The notes under the pieces are model-generated. The model ran no database searches. It was not told where the DNA came from and was given only the letters and a program-made list of their open reading frames with translations. Positions 54,902 to 63,987 of a stretch of DNA of 64,000 nucleotides are shown here, piece after piece. The DNA is from JAHKLT01 sp046197865 (lineage in GTDB: Archaea; Methanobacteriota; Methanobacteria; Methanobacteriales; Methanobacteriaceae): NCBI RefSeq assembly GCF_046197865.1, contig NZ_CP166990.1, positions 1 to 64,000 on the forward strand, given 5' to 3'. The position numbers were made by a program, and so were the translations under genes. Every line of letters begins with the position of its first letter. Position 1 is the stretch's first letter.

Positions 54902-57211
54902 ATGGATAAAAGGTCACAAATTGCAGATTATCTCTCTAAAGATGAAAAAATATGTGTTAAGAAAAATAATGGAATTACTGAAAGATTTAGCTATGAAAAA
55001 TTGTTAAAATCTCTAGTTTTAGTTGAAGTTCCTTTTTTTGAATCAGATAAAATAATTGCTAATATTGTATCTTCTTTATATGATGGAATTTCTACAAAAG
55101 AAATTAAAAATATTGTATATGAAAATTTAGAAGATGTTGATGAGCAAATAGCTAATAAATACTTAGCTAGTACAAAATTAAAAGTACGTACTTCTCGCGA
55201 TACTATTGAAGCTTTTGATATGTCAAAAATAGCTAATACTCTTGTAGAAGAAACTGGTGCTTCACAAGAAACAGCATTTGAAATAGCTACTGATGTTTGG
55301 AAAGAACTTAAAAAACTCAATGTAGAATATTTAACAGCTCCAATGATTAGGGAAATTGTAAACACTAAATTAGTTGAATATGGATTAGAAGATTTAAGAA
55401 GCAGATACACTCGTTTAGGTATTCCTGTTTATAATATTACTTCATTAATTGAAAATGGTAATCGTGATAATGCAAACATGATTCATAATCCAGAAAGTAT
55501 TCATAAATATGTTGCTGATGAAGCACTAAAACAATATGCTCTTTTAAAAATGCTCCCATCTCATTTAGCTGATGCTCATATGTCTGGTGATGTTCATATT
55601 CATGACTTGGAATTTTTTGCAGGTAGACCATTAAACTGTATGCAACATGATATTAGGACATTTATTAAATATGGTCTTAAAGTAGATGGTACTGGAGATC
55701 ATACTTCTGTTGCAGCACCTCCAAATCACATGGAAACATTAATGAACCATACTGGTGAGATTATGCTTGCTGCTCAGCAAAACATGTCTGGAGGACAAGG
55801 AATGTCTCTTTGGAATGTATTTGTTGCACCATTTGCTAGAGGTAGATCTTATGAAGAGATTAAACAATCTGTTCAAATGCTTGTTTATAATTTAAACATG
55901 GCTTATGCAGCTCGTGGTTCTCAAGTTCCATTTACAAGTTTAGCTTTAGAATTCAGTGTACCAAAATTCTTACAAAATGTTACAGCATATGGACCTAAAG
56001 GAGAAAAAGTAGGAGTATATGGAGATTTTGAAGAAGAAACTAGATTAATCCAAAAAGCATTTACTGAAACTTTACTTGCTGGTGATAGTGAAGGTAAACC
56101 TCATCTTTTCCCAAACACAATATATACTTTACGTGATGAAACATTAAAAGGTGAATTTGATGAAGATTTACATTTAGTTCATGAATTATCTGCTAAATAT
56201 GGATCTCCTTATTTTGTAAACATGTTACCTAAATACAGAAATGACATGGCTAATTATATGGGTTGTAGAACCTGTTTGCAAGATAATTGGACAGGTGATT
56301 GGGATGAAGATTGTCTAAGAACTGGTAACTTGGCTTATGTAACTTTAAATTTCCCAAGAATTGGATATCAATCTAATGATGAATCTCAAGTATTCGAATA
56401 TTTAGATGAATACATGGATTTAGCTGTTGAAACTTTAATGCTTAGAAGAGAACAAGGATTAAAATGTTTAGATGATTTTAAAATATTACCATTCTTAGAT
56501 CAAAAAGTTGAAGATGATACTTATTATAGAGTTAGAAATTCCACTTTATCCTTTGGTTTTGTTGGATTAAATGAAATGTTACTTGCATTATTTGGTGAAG
56601 GTATTGATAATCCTGAAGCAAATAAATTTGGTCTTAAATGTTTAGAATACATGAATGATAGGACTAAAGAATTAAAACAAGAAACAGGTTTAAGATGGAC
56701 TGTTTTACAAACTCCTGCTGAATCAACTGCTTATAGATTTGCTTCTTTAGATAAAAAAGTATTTGGAGATAAAGCTATTTCTCAAGGAGATGAAACAGCT
56801 AGCTATTATACTAACTCTTCCCATGTTCCAGTAAATTCAGATGTATCTTTAGTTGATAAAATAAAAATTGAAGAACCATATCATAAATTAACTCCTGGTG
56901 GACATATTTTCCATGCATTTATGGGAGAATCTTATTCAGATCCTGATTCATTAATGAGTTTAACTAATAAAATGGCTAGAAAATCAGATATTGGATTTTG
57001 GGCATATAGTTCTGCATTAAGTTTCTGTATTAAATGTAAAACACTCATGAAAGGATTAAATCAACAATGTCCAACTTGTGGTGAGCGAGAAGATGTTGAA
57101 TGGTATGATAGAATTACAGGATATGTACAACAAGTAGGCCGTGCAAAATCTGCTTCTGGTGGATGGAATCCTGGTAAACGTCAAGAATTAGTTGATAGAA
57201 GAAGATATTAA
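54902..57211 (+). CDS. nrdD: Anaerobic ribonucleoside-triphosphate reductase
   Basis: 769 residues, class III glycyl-radical reductase that makes dNTPs without oxygen. An ATP-cone fold covers about 15-110 (ERFSYEKLLKSLVLVEVPFF). Core motifs: MSGDVHIHDLEFF, NCMQHDIRTF, NMSGGQGMSLWNVFVAPF. The C-terminal zinc site is CIKCKTL..CPTCGE, and the radical-bearing segment is RITGYVQQVG near 737. GGTGGG precedes the ATG at 54902. The activating enzyme NrdG is not adjacent, so it must be encoded elsewhere. Confidence 0.95.
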   Translation: MDKRSQIADYLSKDEKICVKKNNGITERFSYEKLLKSLVLVEVPFFESDKIIANIVSSLYDGISTKEIKNIVYENLEDVDEQIANKYLASTKLKVRTSRDTIEAFDMSKIANTLVEETGASQETAFEIATDVWKELKKLNVEYLTAPMIREIVNTKLVEYGLEDLRSRYTRLGIPVYNITSLIENGNRDNANMIHNPESIHKYVADEALKQYALLKMLPSHLADAHMSGDVHIHDLEFFAGRPLNCMQHDIRTFIKYGLKVDGTGDHTSVAAPPNHMETLMNHTGEIMLAAQQNMSGGQGMSLWNVFVAPFARGRSYEEIKQSVQMLVYNLNMAYAARGSQVPFTSLALEFSVPKFLQNVTAYGPKGEKVGVYGDFEEETRLIQKAFTETLLAGDSEGKPHLFPNTIYTLRDETLKGEFDEDLHLVHELSAKYGSPYFVNMLPKYRNDMANYMGCRTCLQDNWTGDWDEDCLRTGNLAYVTLNFPRIGYQSNDESQVFEYLDEYMDLAVETLMLRREQGLKCLDDFKILPFLDQKVEDDTYYRVRNSTLSFGFVGLNEMLLALFGEGIDNPEANKFGLKCLEYMNDRTKELKQETGLRWTVLQTPAESTAYRFASLDKKVFGDKAISQGDETASYYTNSSHVPVNSDVSLVDKIKIEEPYHKLTPGGHIFHAFMGESYSDPDSLMSLTNKMARKSDIGFWAYSSALSFCIKCKTLMKGLNQQCPTCGEREDVEWYDRITGYVQQVGRAKSASGGWNPGKRQELVDRRRY

Positions 57212-57253
57212 TTAATTCTTTTTTATTTTATTTTTTATTAATTATTTTTATAT

Positions 57254-57295
57254 TTTACATAAATCTACTTTTAGGTAGACTTTAGGATTGATTTT
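57254..57295. repeat. 42-bp direct repeat, copy 1
   Basis: Matches 58354-58395 at 37 of 42 positions, exactly 1100 bp away. It begins TTTACATAAATCTACTTTTA and contains TCTAC..GTAGA, a small inverted repeat. It lies between nrdD and the 3' end of the membrane-protein gene. Confidence 0.6.
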
Positions 57296-57365
57296 GACAT
57301 ATTATAATTTATATTATTGAAATTTATTTTGTAAACTTAAAAATATGAAGTAATTCTAAAATAAG

Positions 57366-58145
57366 TTATCCTAAAAGTAAGCCCCACAATGAATAAACAA
57401 TATATGCAAAAATTAAGCAAAATATTATGCATAATACAAAATAATAATTAAATCCATTATTTTTTCTTATTTCAAATGGTAACTTTTTATTCATTAAATC
57501 AGGAGATAATATCAAAGAAATTATCATAAATGATAAAATAATAACAATTAGGCAAAAAATTAATGGTGGATTTCCAGAAGATAAATAAGAACCTAAAGAA
57601 AAAAATCCGAATCCAATAGTAGCAAATCCACAAATAAGTCCTAATAACCAATAATGTCTAGGCTCATAACCCAAACTTATTTCATTTGAAATAATTCGGC
57701 TTCTTTCATTAAAACAAGTTTTTCTTCTAAAAAACATAACTAATTGAGGAAAAACGAAAACTAAACCAATTCCCATACCTACAATATAATTACCAAAAGC
57801 ATGGAAAATAATTGTCAAACAAAAGAAAAATCCTACTCCATAAAACATCAAACCAATAATCCATCCTTCAAATGTATTTTTATTAGGATTATCTTTTTCA
57901 AACATATCAAAATGTTTATTTAAAAATTTTAGTGAAAATACTGCAATCCAATAAGAAAATAATATACATTCACAACCCAAGAAAACTAAAATCGGATTAG
58001 CATTAGAACTTGATGTAATCATACCAGCAGCAAAGAAAGAACAAAAAGTCAATATAAAAGAAATAATTATTAAATGTATTACTAATTCAATAGGATTTAA
58101 AGTATGAACAGAATCATTCATAATTTTAGAAAAGTTTATTCTCAA
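57366..58145 (-). CDS. Multi-pass membrane protein, paralogue of 61860-62618
   Basis: 259 residues, function unknown, six or seven hydrophobic segments. It shares with the gene at 61860-62618 the central block VMFFR..CFNE.S.IISNE, then GY..RHYW.LG.ICG..TIG.GFF, and SPDLMNK.LPFEIR near the C-terminus. The start is TTG at 58145 with GGTG before it; alignment to the paralogue's ATG supports this over the ATG at 58121. It is flanked by a 42-bp direct repeat. RHYW and PFEIR are probably at membrane edges. Confidence 0.75.
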   Translation of the reverse strand: MRINFSKIMNDSVHTLNPIELVIHLIIISFILTFCSFFAAGMITSSSNANPILVFLGCECILFSYWIAVFSLKFLNKHFDMFEKDNPNKNTFEGWIIGLMFYGVGFFFCLTIIFHAFGNYIVGMGIGLVFVFPQLVMFFRRKTCFNERSRIISNEISLGYEPRHYWLLGLICGFATIGFGFFSLGSYLSSGNPPLIFCLIVIILSFMIISLILSPDLMNKKLPFEIRKNNGFNYYFVLCIIFCLIFAYIVYSLWGLLLG

Positions 58146-58353
58146 AATAACACCAAATATTTATTTTTTAACTTATATTGTAAATTTGTTATTTAATTAT
58201 TTATATTAAACAGTAACATGAAAAAATATGATTTTTATTATTTAAAAATTCAAAAAATTATCCAATATCAAAAATATTTAAAAATAAAAGGAATAAATTA
58301 GTTAAAATAAATATAAACTATTTATAATTAGATAAATACATTAATTATCCTTA

Positions 58354-58395
58354 TTTACATAAATTTACTTTTAGATAGGCTTTAAAATTGATTTT
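58354..58395. repeat. 42-bp direct repeat, copy 2
   Basis: Five mismatches to copy 1 at 57254-57295. Both copies lie 30-75 bp beyond the 3' ends of minus-strand genes, suggesting duplicated 3' flanks or a mobile unit of about 1.1 kb between them. Confidence 0.6.
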
Positions 58396-58428
58396 ATAAA
58401 AAAATATTATTAATATAATGCAACTTCA

Positions 58429-58740
58429 TTATCTAATTAAAACACCATCTTTTTCAATGTTTTTATAAAAAGAGAAATGTTTATATTTTTTATAATGTTG
58501 TAATGATATTATTTTTACAGATAAATATTCTCCAGTTTCAAGGAGTTTATCAAAAGCTATACTATAGATTTCATCTTCAAATTTAAAATCATCTTTTTCA
58601 TTTTTAGTAATAATTAAAATATCAATATCTGATTCATCACCATCTTCTTCTCGAGCAACCGAACCAAATAAAATAACCTTTTCAATTTGAGGAAAATTTA
58701 AAGATTTTGCAAAATCAATAGCTAACTTCTTTCTATCCAT
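58429..58740 (-). CDS. MNT-type nucleotidyltransferase domain protein
   Basis: 103 residues, minimal nucleotidyltransferase with GSVAREEDGDESDIDILII near residues 25-43 (Gly-Ser and the two metal-binding Asp). Such proteins usually pair with a HEPN toxin and act as antitoxins that AMPylate it. No HEPN frame is seen on either side, so it is orphaned or has a remote partner. AGGTG precedes the ATG at 58740; an ATG-less upstream start at 58749 is not needed. Confidence 0.82.
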   Translation of the reverse strand: MDRKKLAIDFAKSLNFPQIEKVILFGSVAREEDGDESDIDILIITKNEKDDFKFEDEIYSIAFDKLLETGEYLSVKIISLQHYKKYKHFSFYKNIEKDGVLIR

Positions 58741-59214
58741 TTTTAACACCTTTTCTTAATTAATAATGTTAATTATTGTATAAAAAATTTTCAAAAATTA
58801 TTTTTTAAAAATTAAATATAGTTAATCGATATTGAATATTAATAATATCTAAAAACTTAATTAAAAGATTTAATATTATTATTTAATAAAATAAAGATTA
58901 ATTATAAGAATATTTTACATAATTTCGCTTCTGATAAAATATTAGTATTAAACTACTAATTTTAAAAAAATTAGTAATATACTACTAAAAATATTTTTAT
59001 TATAAATATTAACAGTGTCCAGTATTTTATATTATTTTTAATTATATTAATAAGCTTTTTCTTTTAAATCAAATAAATTTAACACCTTAAACTAAATTTT
59101 TCTGTTGAATATTTATTTTTACATGTTTCATATTAAACTATATAATAACTAAAAATTAAAGATATTATCATAAATAATTTTTATTAATTATAATTTCAAT
59201 TAAGGAGTTAATTC
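58741..59214. other. Intergenic region between nucleotidyltransferase and glyA
   Basis: 474 bp without a gene I can support. It holds two tandem inverted repeats, ATTAGTA-TTAAAC-TACTAAT at 58941-58960 and TTAGTA..TACTAA at 58971-58988, whose inner arms also pair with each other. It also holds AGTGTCCAGTA at 59015-59025, repeated at 61812-61822. A TATA-like CTATATAATA near 59140 suits glyA, with AAGGAG before the ATG. Confidence 0.5.
58941..58988. promoter_or_regulatory. Tandem TTAGTA/TACTAA inverted repeats
   Basis: Two adjacent palindromes with a 30-bp period in the divergent region. They lie about 200 bp from the nucleotidyltransferase start and 230 bp from glyA, so they may be an operator for either. 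Inferred from symmetry only. Confidence 0.35.
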
Positions 59215-60483
59215 ATGTCTCAAAACCAAGATAATGTTGTAAAACTTGAAAATTTAATACAAGATCATTCTAAATGGATGGAAAATAGTTTGAATTTAAT
59301 AGCTAGTGAAAATATTACTAGTGCAGATGTTGAAAATGCTGTTGCATCTGATTTAGCTCATAGATATGCTGAAGGTCAAGCGCATCACAGATTATATGAA
59401 GGTTGTAAATATATTGACCAAATAGAAGATTTAACTATACAACTTTCTAAAAAGATTTATAATGCAGAGTATGCTAATGTACAACCTGTTTCAGGTGTAA
59501 CTGCAAATCTTGCAGTATTTTTTGCTTTTGCTAATGCAGGAGATAAAATGATGGCATTAGAAGTTCCTTATGGGGGACATATTTCTCATGCAAAAGTAAG
59601 TGCTGCTGGTATTAGAGGACTTAAAACAATTTCTCATCCTTTTAATACTGATGTAATGAATATAGACCCTGATGCAATGGTTAAAAAAATACTTGAAGAA
59701 AAACCTAAGATTATTTTATTTGGGGGAAGTTTATTTTTATTCCCTCATCCTGTTAAAGAAGCTGTTGATGCTGCTAATGAAGTTGGAGCAACAATTATGT
59801 ATGATGGTGCTCATGTATTAGGTTTAATAGCTGGTGGACAGTTCCAAGATCCTTTAAGAGAAGGTGCTGAAGTTGTAATGGGAAGTACCCATAAAACATT
59901 TCCTGGAACTCAAGGTGGAATCATTTTATCAGAAGCTAAAAATAAAAACTTAATTGATGAAGCGGTTTTCCCTGGTGTTGTAAGTAATCATCACTTACAT
60001 CATTTAGCAGGTCTTGGAATAGCTACAGCTGAAATGTTAGAATTTGGTGAAGATTATGCTAAACAAACTATTAAAAACTCTAAAAAGTTAGCTCAAAGTC
60101 TATATGAATTAGGTTTTGATGTATTATGTGAAGATTTAGGTTTTACAGAGTCTCATCAAATTGTCATGAATGTTTCTGGTGTTAAACATGCTAAAGTTCT
60201 TGCAAAAGAATTAGAAGAAAACAATGTTATTTTAAATAAGAATTTATTACCTGGAGATAATGTTCATCGTAGTGATGATCCTTCAGGAATTAGAATGGGA
60301 ACACAAGAGTTAACACGTCGTGGATTAAAAGAAAAAGAAATGTATGAAGTAGCTGAATTTATTAAAAAAGTAGCTATGGAAGATAAAAACATTAAAGATG
60401 AAGTAACTGAATTTATGAGTCAATTTACATCAGTTCATTATGCTTTTAATGATGAAAATCCATACAAATATCATAAATTATAG
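59215..60483 (+). CDS. glyA: Serine hydroxymethyltransferase
   Basis: 422 residues, PLP enzyme that interconverts serine and glycine; in methanogens the C1 carrier is tetrahydromethanopterin. ASENITS near 30, HRYAEGQAHHRLYEGCKYID, then the PLP lysine in MGSTHKTFPGTQGG near 226. AAGGAG precedes the ATG. It is followed after 9 bp by the methanopterin-linked flavoprotein gene, a sensible functional pairing. Confidence 0.95.
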   Translation: MSQNQDNVVKLENLIQDHSKWMENSLNLIASENITSADVENAVASDLAHRYAEGQAHHRLYEGCKYIDQIEDLTIQLSKKIYNAEYANVQPVSGVTANLAVFFAFANAGDKMMALEVPYGGHISHAKVSAAGIRGLKTISHPFNTDVMNIDPDAMVKKILEEKPKIILFGGSLFLFPHPVKEAVDAANEVGATIMYDGAHVLGLIAGGQFQDPLREGAEVVMGSTHKTFPGTQGGIILSEAKNKNLIDEAVFPGVVSNHHLHHLAGLGIATAEMLEFGEDYAKQTIKNSKKLAQSLYELGFDVLCEDLGFTESHQIVMNVSGVKHAKVLAKELEENNVILNKNLLPGDNVHRSDDPSGIRMGTQELTRRGLKEKEMYEVAEFIKKVAMEDKNIKDEVTEFMSQFTSVHYAFNDENPYKYHKL

Positions 60484-60492
60484 TGTGATTTT

Positions 60493-61179
60493 ATGAGAAT
60501 AGCTTGGGCAATTACAGGAGCAGGACATCTTTTAAAAGAATCTGTAGAAGTAATTGAATCTTTAGCTAAATCTCATGAGATTACAATTCTTTTATCTGCT
60601 TCTGGTGAAGAAGTTTTAAAGATGTATGGCCTATACAATCGTTTAGTAAATATTACTGGTGGTAGATATAGGGAATTAGTATCTGATTCTTCTCAAAAAT
60701 ATAGCTATCCTCTTACTGGTAGATTTTCTTTAGGTAAATATGATTTATTAGTAGTTTCTCCTGCAACAGCTAATACAGTTTCTAAAATAGTTTATGGAAT
60801 TTCTGATAATCTAGTTACAAATGCAGTTGCTCAATCTGGTAAAGGTGCAGTTGAAGTAGCTATTGTACCAGTTGATCTAAAAGAAGGACCAGTTGATACA
60901 GTTCTACCTTCTAAATTAGAATTAAATAAATGCACCAAATGTTCTACATGTGATGCAGCTATCGCATGTCCAAATAATGCAATTACACCTTATGAAGAAA
61001 TTGATTTATTAAAATGTACTGGATGTGGCATTTGTGCTGATGCATGTCCTTATGGAGCTATTTCTGGTGGTAAAATAGTCACTATTTATATGAGGGCAAT
61101 AGACATTGAAAATACTAAAAAATTAGATGATTTTAAAGGTTTAACTGTTTTTAAAAGTCCTGATGACATTGAATTTTAA
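60493..61179 (+). CDS. Archaeal flavoprotein-ferredoxin, DmrB-like dihydromethanopterin reductase
   Basis: 228 residues. N-terminal FMN-binding flavoprotein domain (ITGAGHLLKESVEVI, SPATANTVSKIVYGISDNLVTNAV). C-terminal 2x[4Fe-4S] ferredoxin: CTKCSTCDAAIACP near 143 and CTGCGICADACP near 172. This is the architecture of the MJ0208/DmrB group, in which a Methanosarcina member reduces dihydromethanopterin to tetrahydromethanopterin. Neighbouring glyA uses that cofactor, which supports the role. The physiological electron donor is unknown. The 3' end overlaps the convergent DUF192 gene by 29 bp. Confidence 0.83.
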   Translation: MRIAWAITGAGHLLKESVEVIESLAKSHEITILLSASGEEVLKMYGLYNRLVNITGGRYRELVSDSSQKYSYPLTGRFSLGKYDLLVVSPATANTVSKIVYGISDNLVTNAVAQSGKGAVEVAIVPVDLKEGPVDTVLPSKLELNKCTKCSTCDAAIACPNNAITPYEEIDLLKCTGCGICADACPYGAISGGKIVTIYMRAIDIENTKKLDDFKGLTVFKSPDDIEF

Positions 61180-61513
61180 TTTCATCGTTTATTTTTAAAT
61201 TAATTTTATTATAACTTTCTAATACAAATTTAGCTTCTTTTTTAGGTATAGCTATTTTCCATGGTTTTAATTTAATTATTTCAAAAACTCTATAATTTTT
61301 ATCAATAAAATAAATATAAATTGATTTACACATGAAAAAAGTGTGTATTGATGAATTATATCTATTTTTAGAATTAAATTTAAATATTAAATTTTTATTA
61401 AAGTCTTTATTTAACATTAATCCTTTAAATTTTTCATAAAAGCTATTATTGCATTGAAATTCTTGATTTAATAGTTTATTTTCAGTTTTGTTATAAATTA
61501 AAATTTTTTTCAT
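61151..61513 (-). CDS. DUF192 family protein
   Basis: 120 residues. Matches the DUF192 pattern: F..KFKGLM near 28-33, HTFFMCKSIYIYFID near 57-71, then VFEIIKLKPWKIAIPKKEAKFVLE. The fold is a small beta-barrel; many members are exported, but this one has no signal peptide. Function unknown. A TATA-like box on its strand lies near 61557-61565. The 3' end overlaps the flavoprotein gene. Confidence 0.82.
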   Translation of the reverse strand: MKKILIYNKTENKLLNQEFQCNNSFYEKFKGLMLNKDFNKNLIFKFNSKNRYNSSIHTFFMCKSIYIYFIDKNYRVFEIIKLKPWKIAIPKKEAKFVLESYNKINLKINDEIKIQCHQDF

Positions 61514-61859
61514 TAATTTTATATTAAAATTTTTTTCTATAAATATTTTCGATAATTTTATATATTAATATAATTATATTCACATTTGGAAATATATTAT
61601 CTATTGTATAATTTTTAATAGATTTAAATAATTATTGAATATAGTTATATTTAAATTACTCAAATAGATATTTTATATTTATATGTTATATAATAATGAA
61701 TATTTTATATTTCTTTTTATATTAATATTTTATCTTATTTAGTGATTACATTTTTCGGGTAGTAAATATGAAAAGAAACGATATGATAATTCAAAAGAAA
61801 ATATTATGGGGAGTGTCCAGTAATTAATTTTTTTTGTTAACTAATATAAAAGTGATTTG
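61514..61859. other. Intergenic region before the second membrane paralogue
   Basis: 346 bp, extremely AT-rich. The left part should hold the DUF192 promoter. At 61769-61828 a 19-codon frame (MKRNDMIIQKKILWGVSSN) follows GGGTAG and may be the stump of a truncated gene. AGTGTCCAGTA at 61812-61822 repeats the copy at 59015. Nothing else is evident. Confidence 0.5.
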
Positions 61860-62618
61860 ATGAGTAAAAATTTCCTTGAAATTATGCGTTCACCTTCAAC
61901 TTCTTTAAATTCAAAAGAATTAAAGATTCAGACAATAATGATATTTATTTTATGTTTAATTGGATCAGCCATAACAGCTTTTTTAATTTCTTTTAGATAT
62001 CCCGGTGCATTTTTACCATTTTTTTTAGGTGTAAGTTTAGCAGCATTTTTTCCATTTTCACTTATATTTACATGGGATTTTCTTAAGAAACATTTTAATA
62101 TGGACTCTAGATTTGAAGCTGAAATTATATTATGGTCTATTATTAGTTTGGGATTATCCATAGAACTTTCTATTTTGGGTTATTTCTCAAATAATTTTAT
62201 TCAGGGATTAGGTTTTGGATTTGTATTGTTTTATCCTTTCATGGTCATGTTTTTTAGAAAAGATAAATGTTTTAATGAAAAAAGTGAGATAATTTCAAAT
62301 GAAAAGGTTTTTGGATATTCCATTAGACATTATTGGGTATTAGGGTCAATTTGTGGTCTTTGTACTATAGGATATGGATTTTTCTGTTTATCTTCATTTT
62401 TCTTTAATGGAGTTCCACCTATAGTTATTTCTTTTTTATTAATATTTTTCTCATTAATTGTGGTTTATTTAGTTTTATGCCCAGATTTAATGAATAAAAT
62501 TTTACCATTCGAAATTAGGAGAAAAAATGGTTTTTATAAATACAGTGCCTTGTGCATTGGATTTTCATTTATATTATTGATTATTTTAACAATTTTAATT
62601 GGTATGTTCTTTTGGTAA
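61860..62618 (+). CDS. Multi-pass membrane protein, paralogue of 57366-58145
   Basis: 252 residues, about seven hydrophobic segments, function unknown. It shares FYPFMVMFFRKDKCFNEKSE, IISNE, RHYWVLGSICG, TIGYGFF and CPDLMNKILPFEIRRKNGF with the gene at 57366. GTGATTTG precedes the ATG at 61860. The N-terminal third is divergent and the C-terminal half well conserved, so the latter probably carries the function. Confidence 0.75.
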   Translation: MSKNFLEIMRSPSTSLNSKELKIQTIMIFILCLIGSAITAFLISFRYPGAFLPFFLGVSLAAFFPFSLIFTWDFLKKHFNMDSRFEAEIILWSIISLGLSIELSILGYFSNNFIQGLGFGFVLFYPFMVMFFRKDKCFNEKSEIISNEKVFGYSIRHYWVLGSICGLCTIGYGFFCLSSFFFNGVPPIVISFLLIFFSLIVVYLVLCPDLMNKILPFEIRRKNGFYKYSALCIGFSFILLIILTILIGMFFW

Positions 62619-62781
62619 TCTTTTAATCAAAAATTTATAAACAATATTTTTCATATATGAAACTATATAACTTTAAAAATTTTCATCATAAGTTTTTGAC
62701 AATGCCAATACTAACATTTATATTTTATTTAATCAATAAAAATAAATATATATTAATAATTTATTTTATAGTGATGATAAA

Positions 62782-63987
62782 ATGAGAAATATTTTTGTTA
62801 AAGAACTTAATCAAACTTATATTGAAGATTTAGACATTGAAATTGTGGAGAGAAAAGGAATCGGACACCCTGATAGTATTAGTGATGGGATTGCTGAATC
62901 TGTTAGTAAAGCATTATGTAATATGTACTTGGATGAATTAGGTGGTGTATTGCACCATAATACTGATGAAGTCCAACTTACTGCAGGTGAATCTAATCCT
63001 AAATTCGGTGGTGGAGAAATTTTAAAACCAATCGACATTCTCTTAACTGGAAGAGGAGTTTCAGAATATGAGGGAACTAAATTTCCATTAGATAGAGTAG
63101 CTATTGAAGCTGCAAAAGAATATTTAGATGATACTATTATTAATTTAAATGTTGAAACTGATACTGTGGTAGAATGTAAAATTGGACATGGTTCAGGAGA
63201 TTTAGTAGATGTATTTAAAAGAGATGGGGCACCATCATCTAATGATACTTCATTTGGTGTAGGTTATGCACCATTTTCTGAAGTCGAATCTTTAGTTTTA
63301 GCTACTGAAGAACTTTTAAATTCTAAAGCATTTAAAACCAGACATCCTGCTGTTGGTCAAGATATTAAAGTTATGGGATTAAGAGAAAATGATAAAATCA
63401 TTCTAACTATTGCTTGTGCTATGGTTTCAAAATATATTAGTGATATTCCTGAGTACATTGCTATTAGGGAAGAGCTAAAAGATATTGTTCTAGATCTTGC
63501 AAGTAAATACACTACTCGTGATGTAACAGTCTTTGTAAACACTGCAGATAATGATGATTCTGCAAGTGAAGCTGGATATTATTTAACTGTAACCGGTACT
63601 TCTGCTGAAATGGGAGATGATGGCTCTGTTGGTAGAGGTAATAGAGCAAATGGTTTAATTGCTCCTTGTAGACCAATGTCTATGGAAGCTAGTTCTGGTA
63701 AAAACCCTATTAACCATGTAGGTAAAATTTATAACATTCTTTCTAATGAAATAGCTAATGATGTTGTTAATAATGTTGAAGGTATTAAACAGATTCATAT
63801 CATGATTTTAAGTCAAATCGGCAAACCTATTGATCAACCTAAAGCTGCATCTTCTCAAATTATTTTAGAAGAAGGTTTTAAAATGGAAGATGTTGATAAA
63901 AAAGTTGAAAACATCATTGATACATGGTTAGAAGATATATCAGTTATTACTGAAAATGTTGTTAAAGGTAAAACAAGAACTTTCTAA
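62782..63987 (+). CDS. mat: S-adenosylmethionine synthetase, archaeal type
   Basis: 401 residues, archaeal MAT, very divergent from bacterial MetK. Makes SAM from methionine and ATP. Motifs: VERKGIGHPDSISDGIAE near 24-41, GGGEILKPIDILLTGRG near 75, GDDGSVGRGNRANGLIAP near 276 and MEASSGKNPINHVGKIYN. GTGATGATAAA precedes the ATG. It lies alone at the right edge, with the stop 13 bases before the window ends. Confidence 0.96.
   Translation: MRNIFVKELNQTYIEDLDIEIVERKGIGHPDSISDGIAESVSKALCNMYLDELGGVLHHNTDEVQLTAGESNPKFGGGEILKPIDILLTGRGVSEYEGTKFPLDRVAIEAAKEYLDDTIINLNVETDTVVECKIGHGSGDLVDVFKRDGAPSSNDTSFGVGYAPFSEVESLVLATEELLNSKAFKTRHPAVGQDIKVMGLRENDKIILTIACAMVSKYISDIPEYIAIREELKDIVLDLASKYTTRDVTVFVNTADNDDSASEAGYYLTVTGTSAEMGDDGSVGRGNRANGLIAPCRPMSMEASSGKNPINHVGKIYNILSNEIANDVVNNVEGIKQIHIMILSQIGKPIDQPKAASSQIILEEGFKMEDVDKKVENIIDTWLEDISVITENVVKGKTRTF

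Noticed and set aside
51488..57211. Inteins in polC or nrdD
   Set aside because: Both proteins run through their conserved motifs at normal length with no intein blocks.
61769..61828. 19-codon frame as a real gene
   Set aside because: It has a weak ribosome site but no recognisable protein, and it ends within a repeated motif; noted only as a possible stump.
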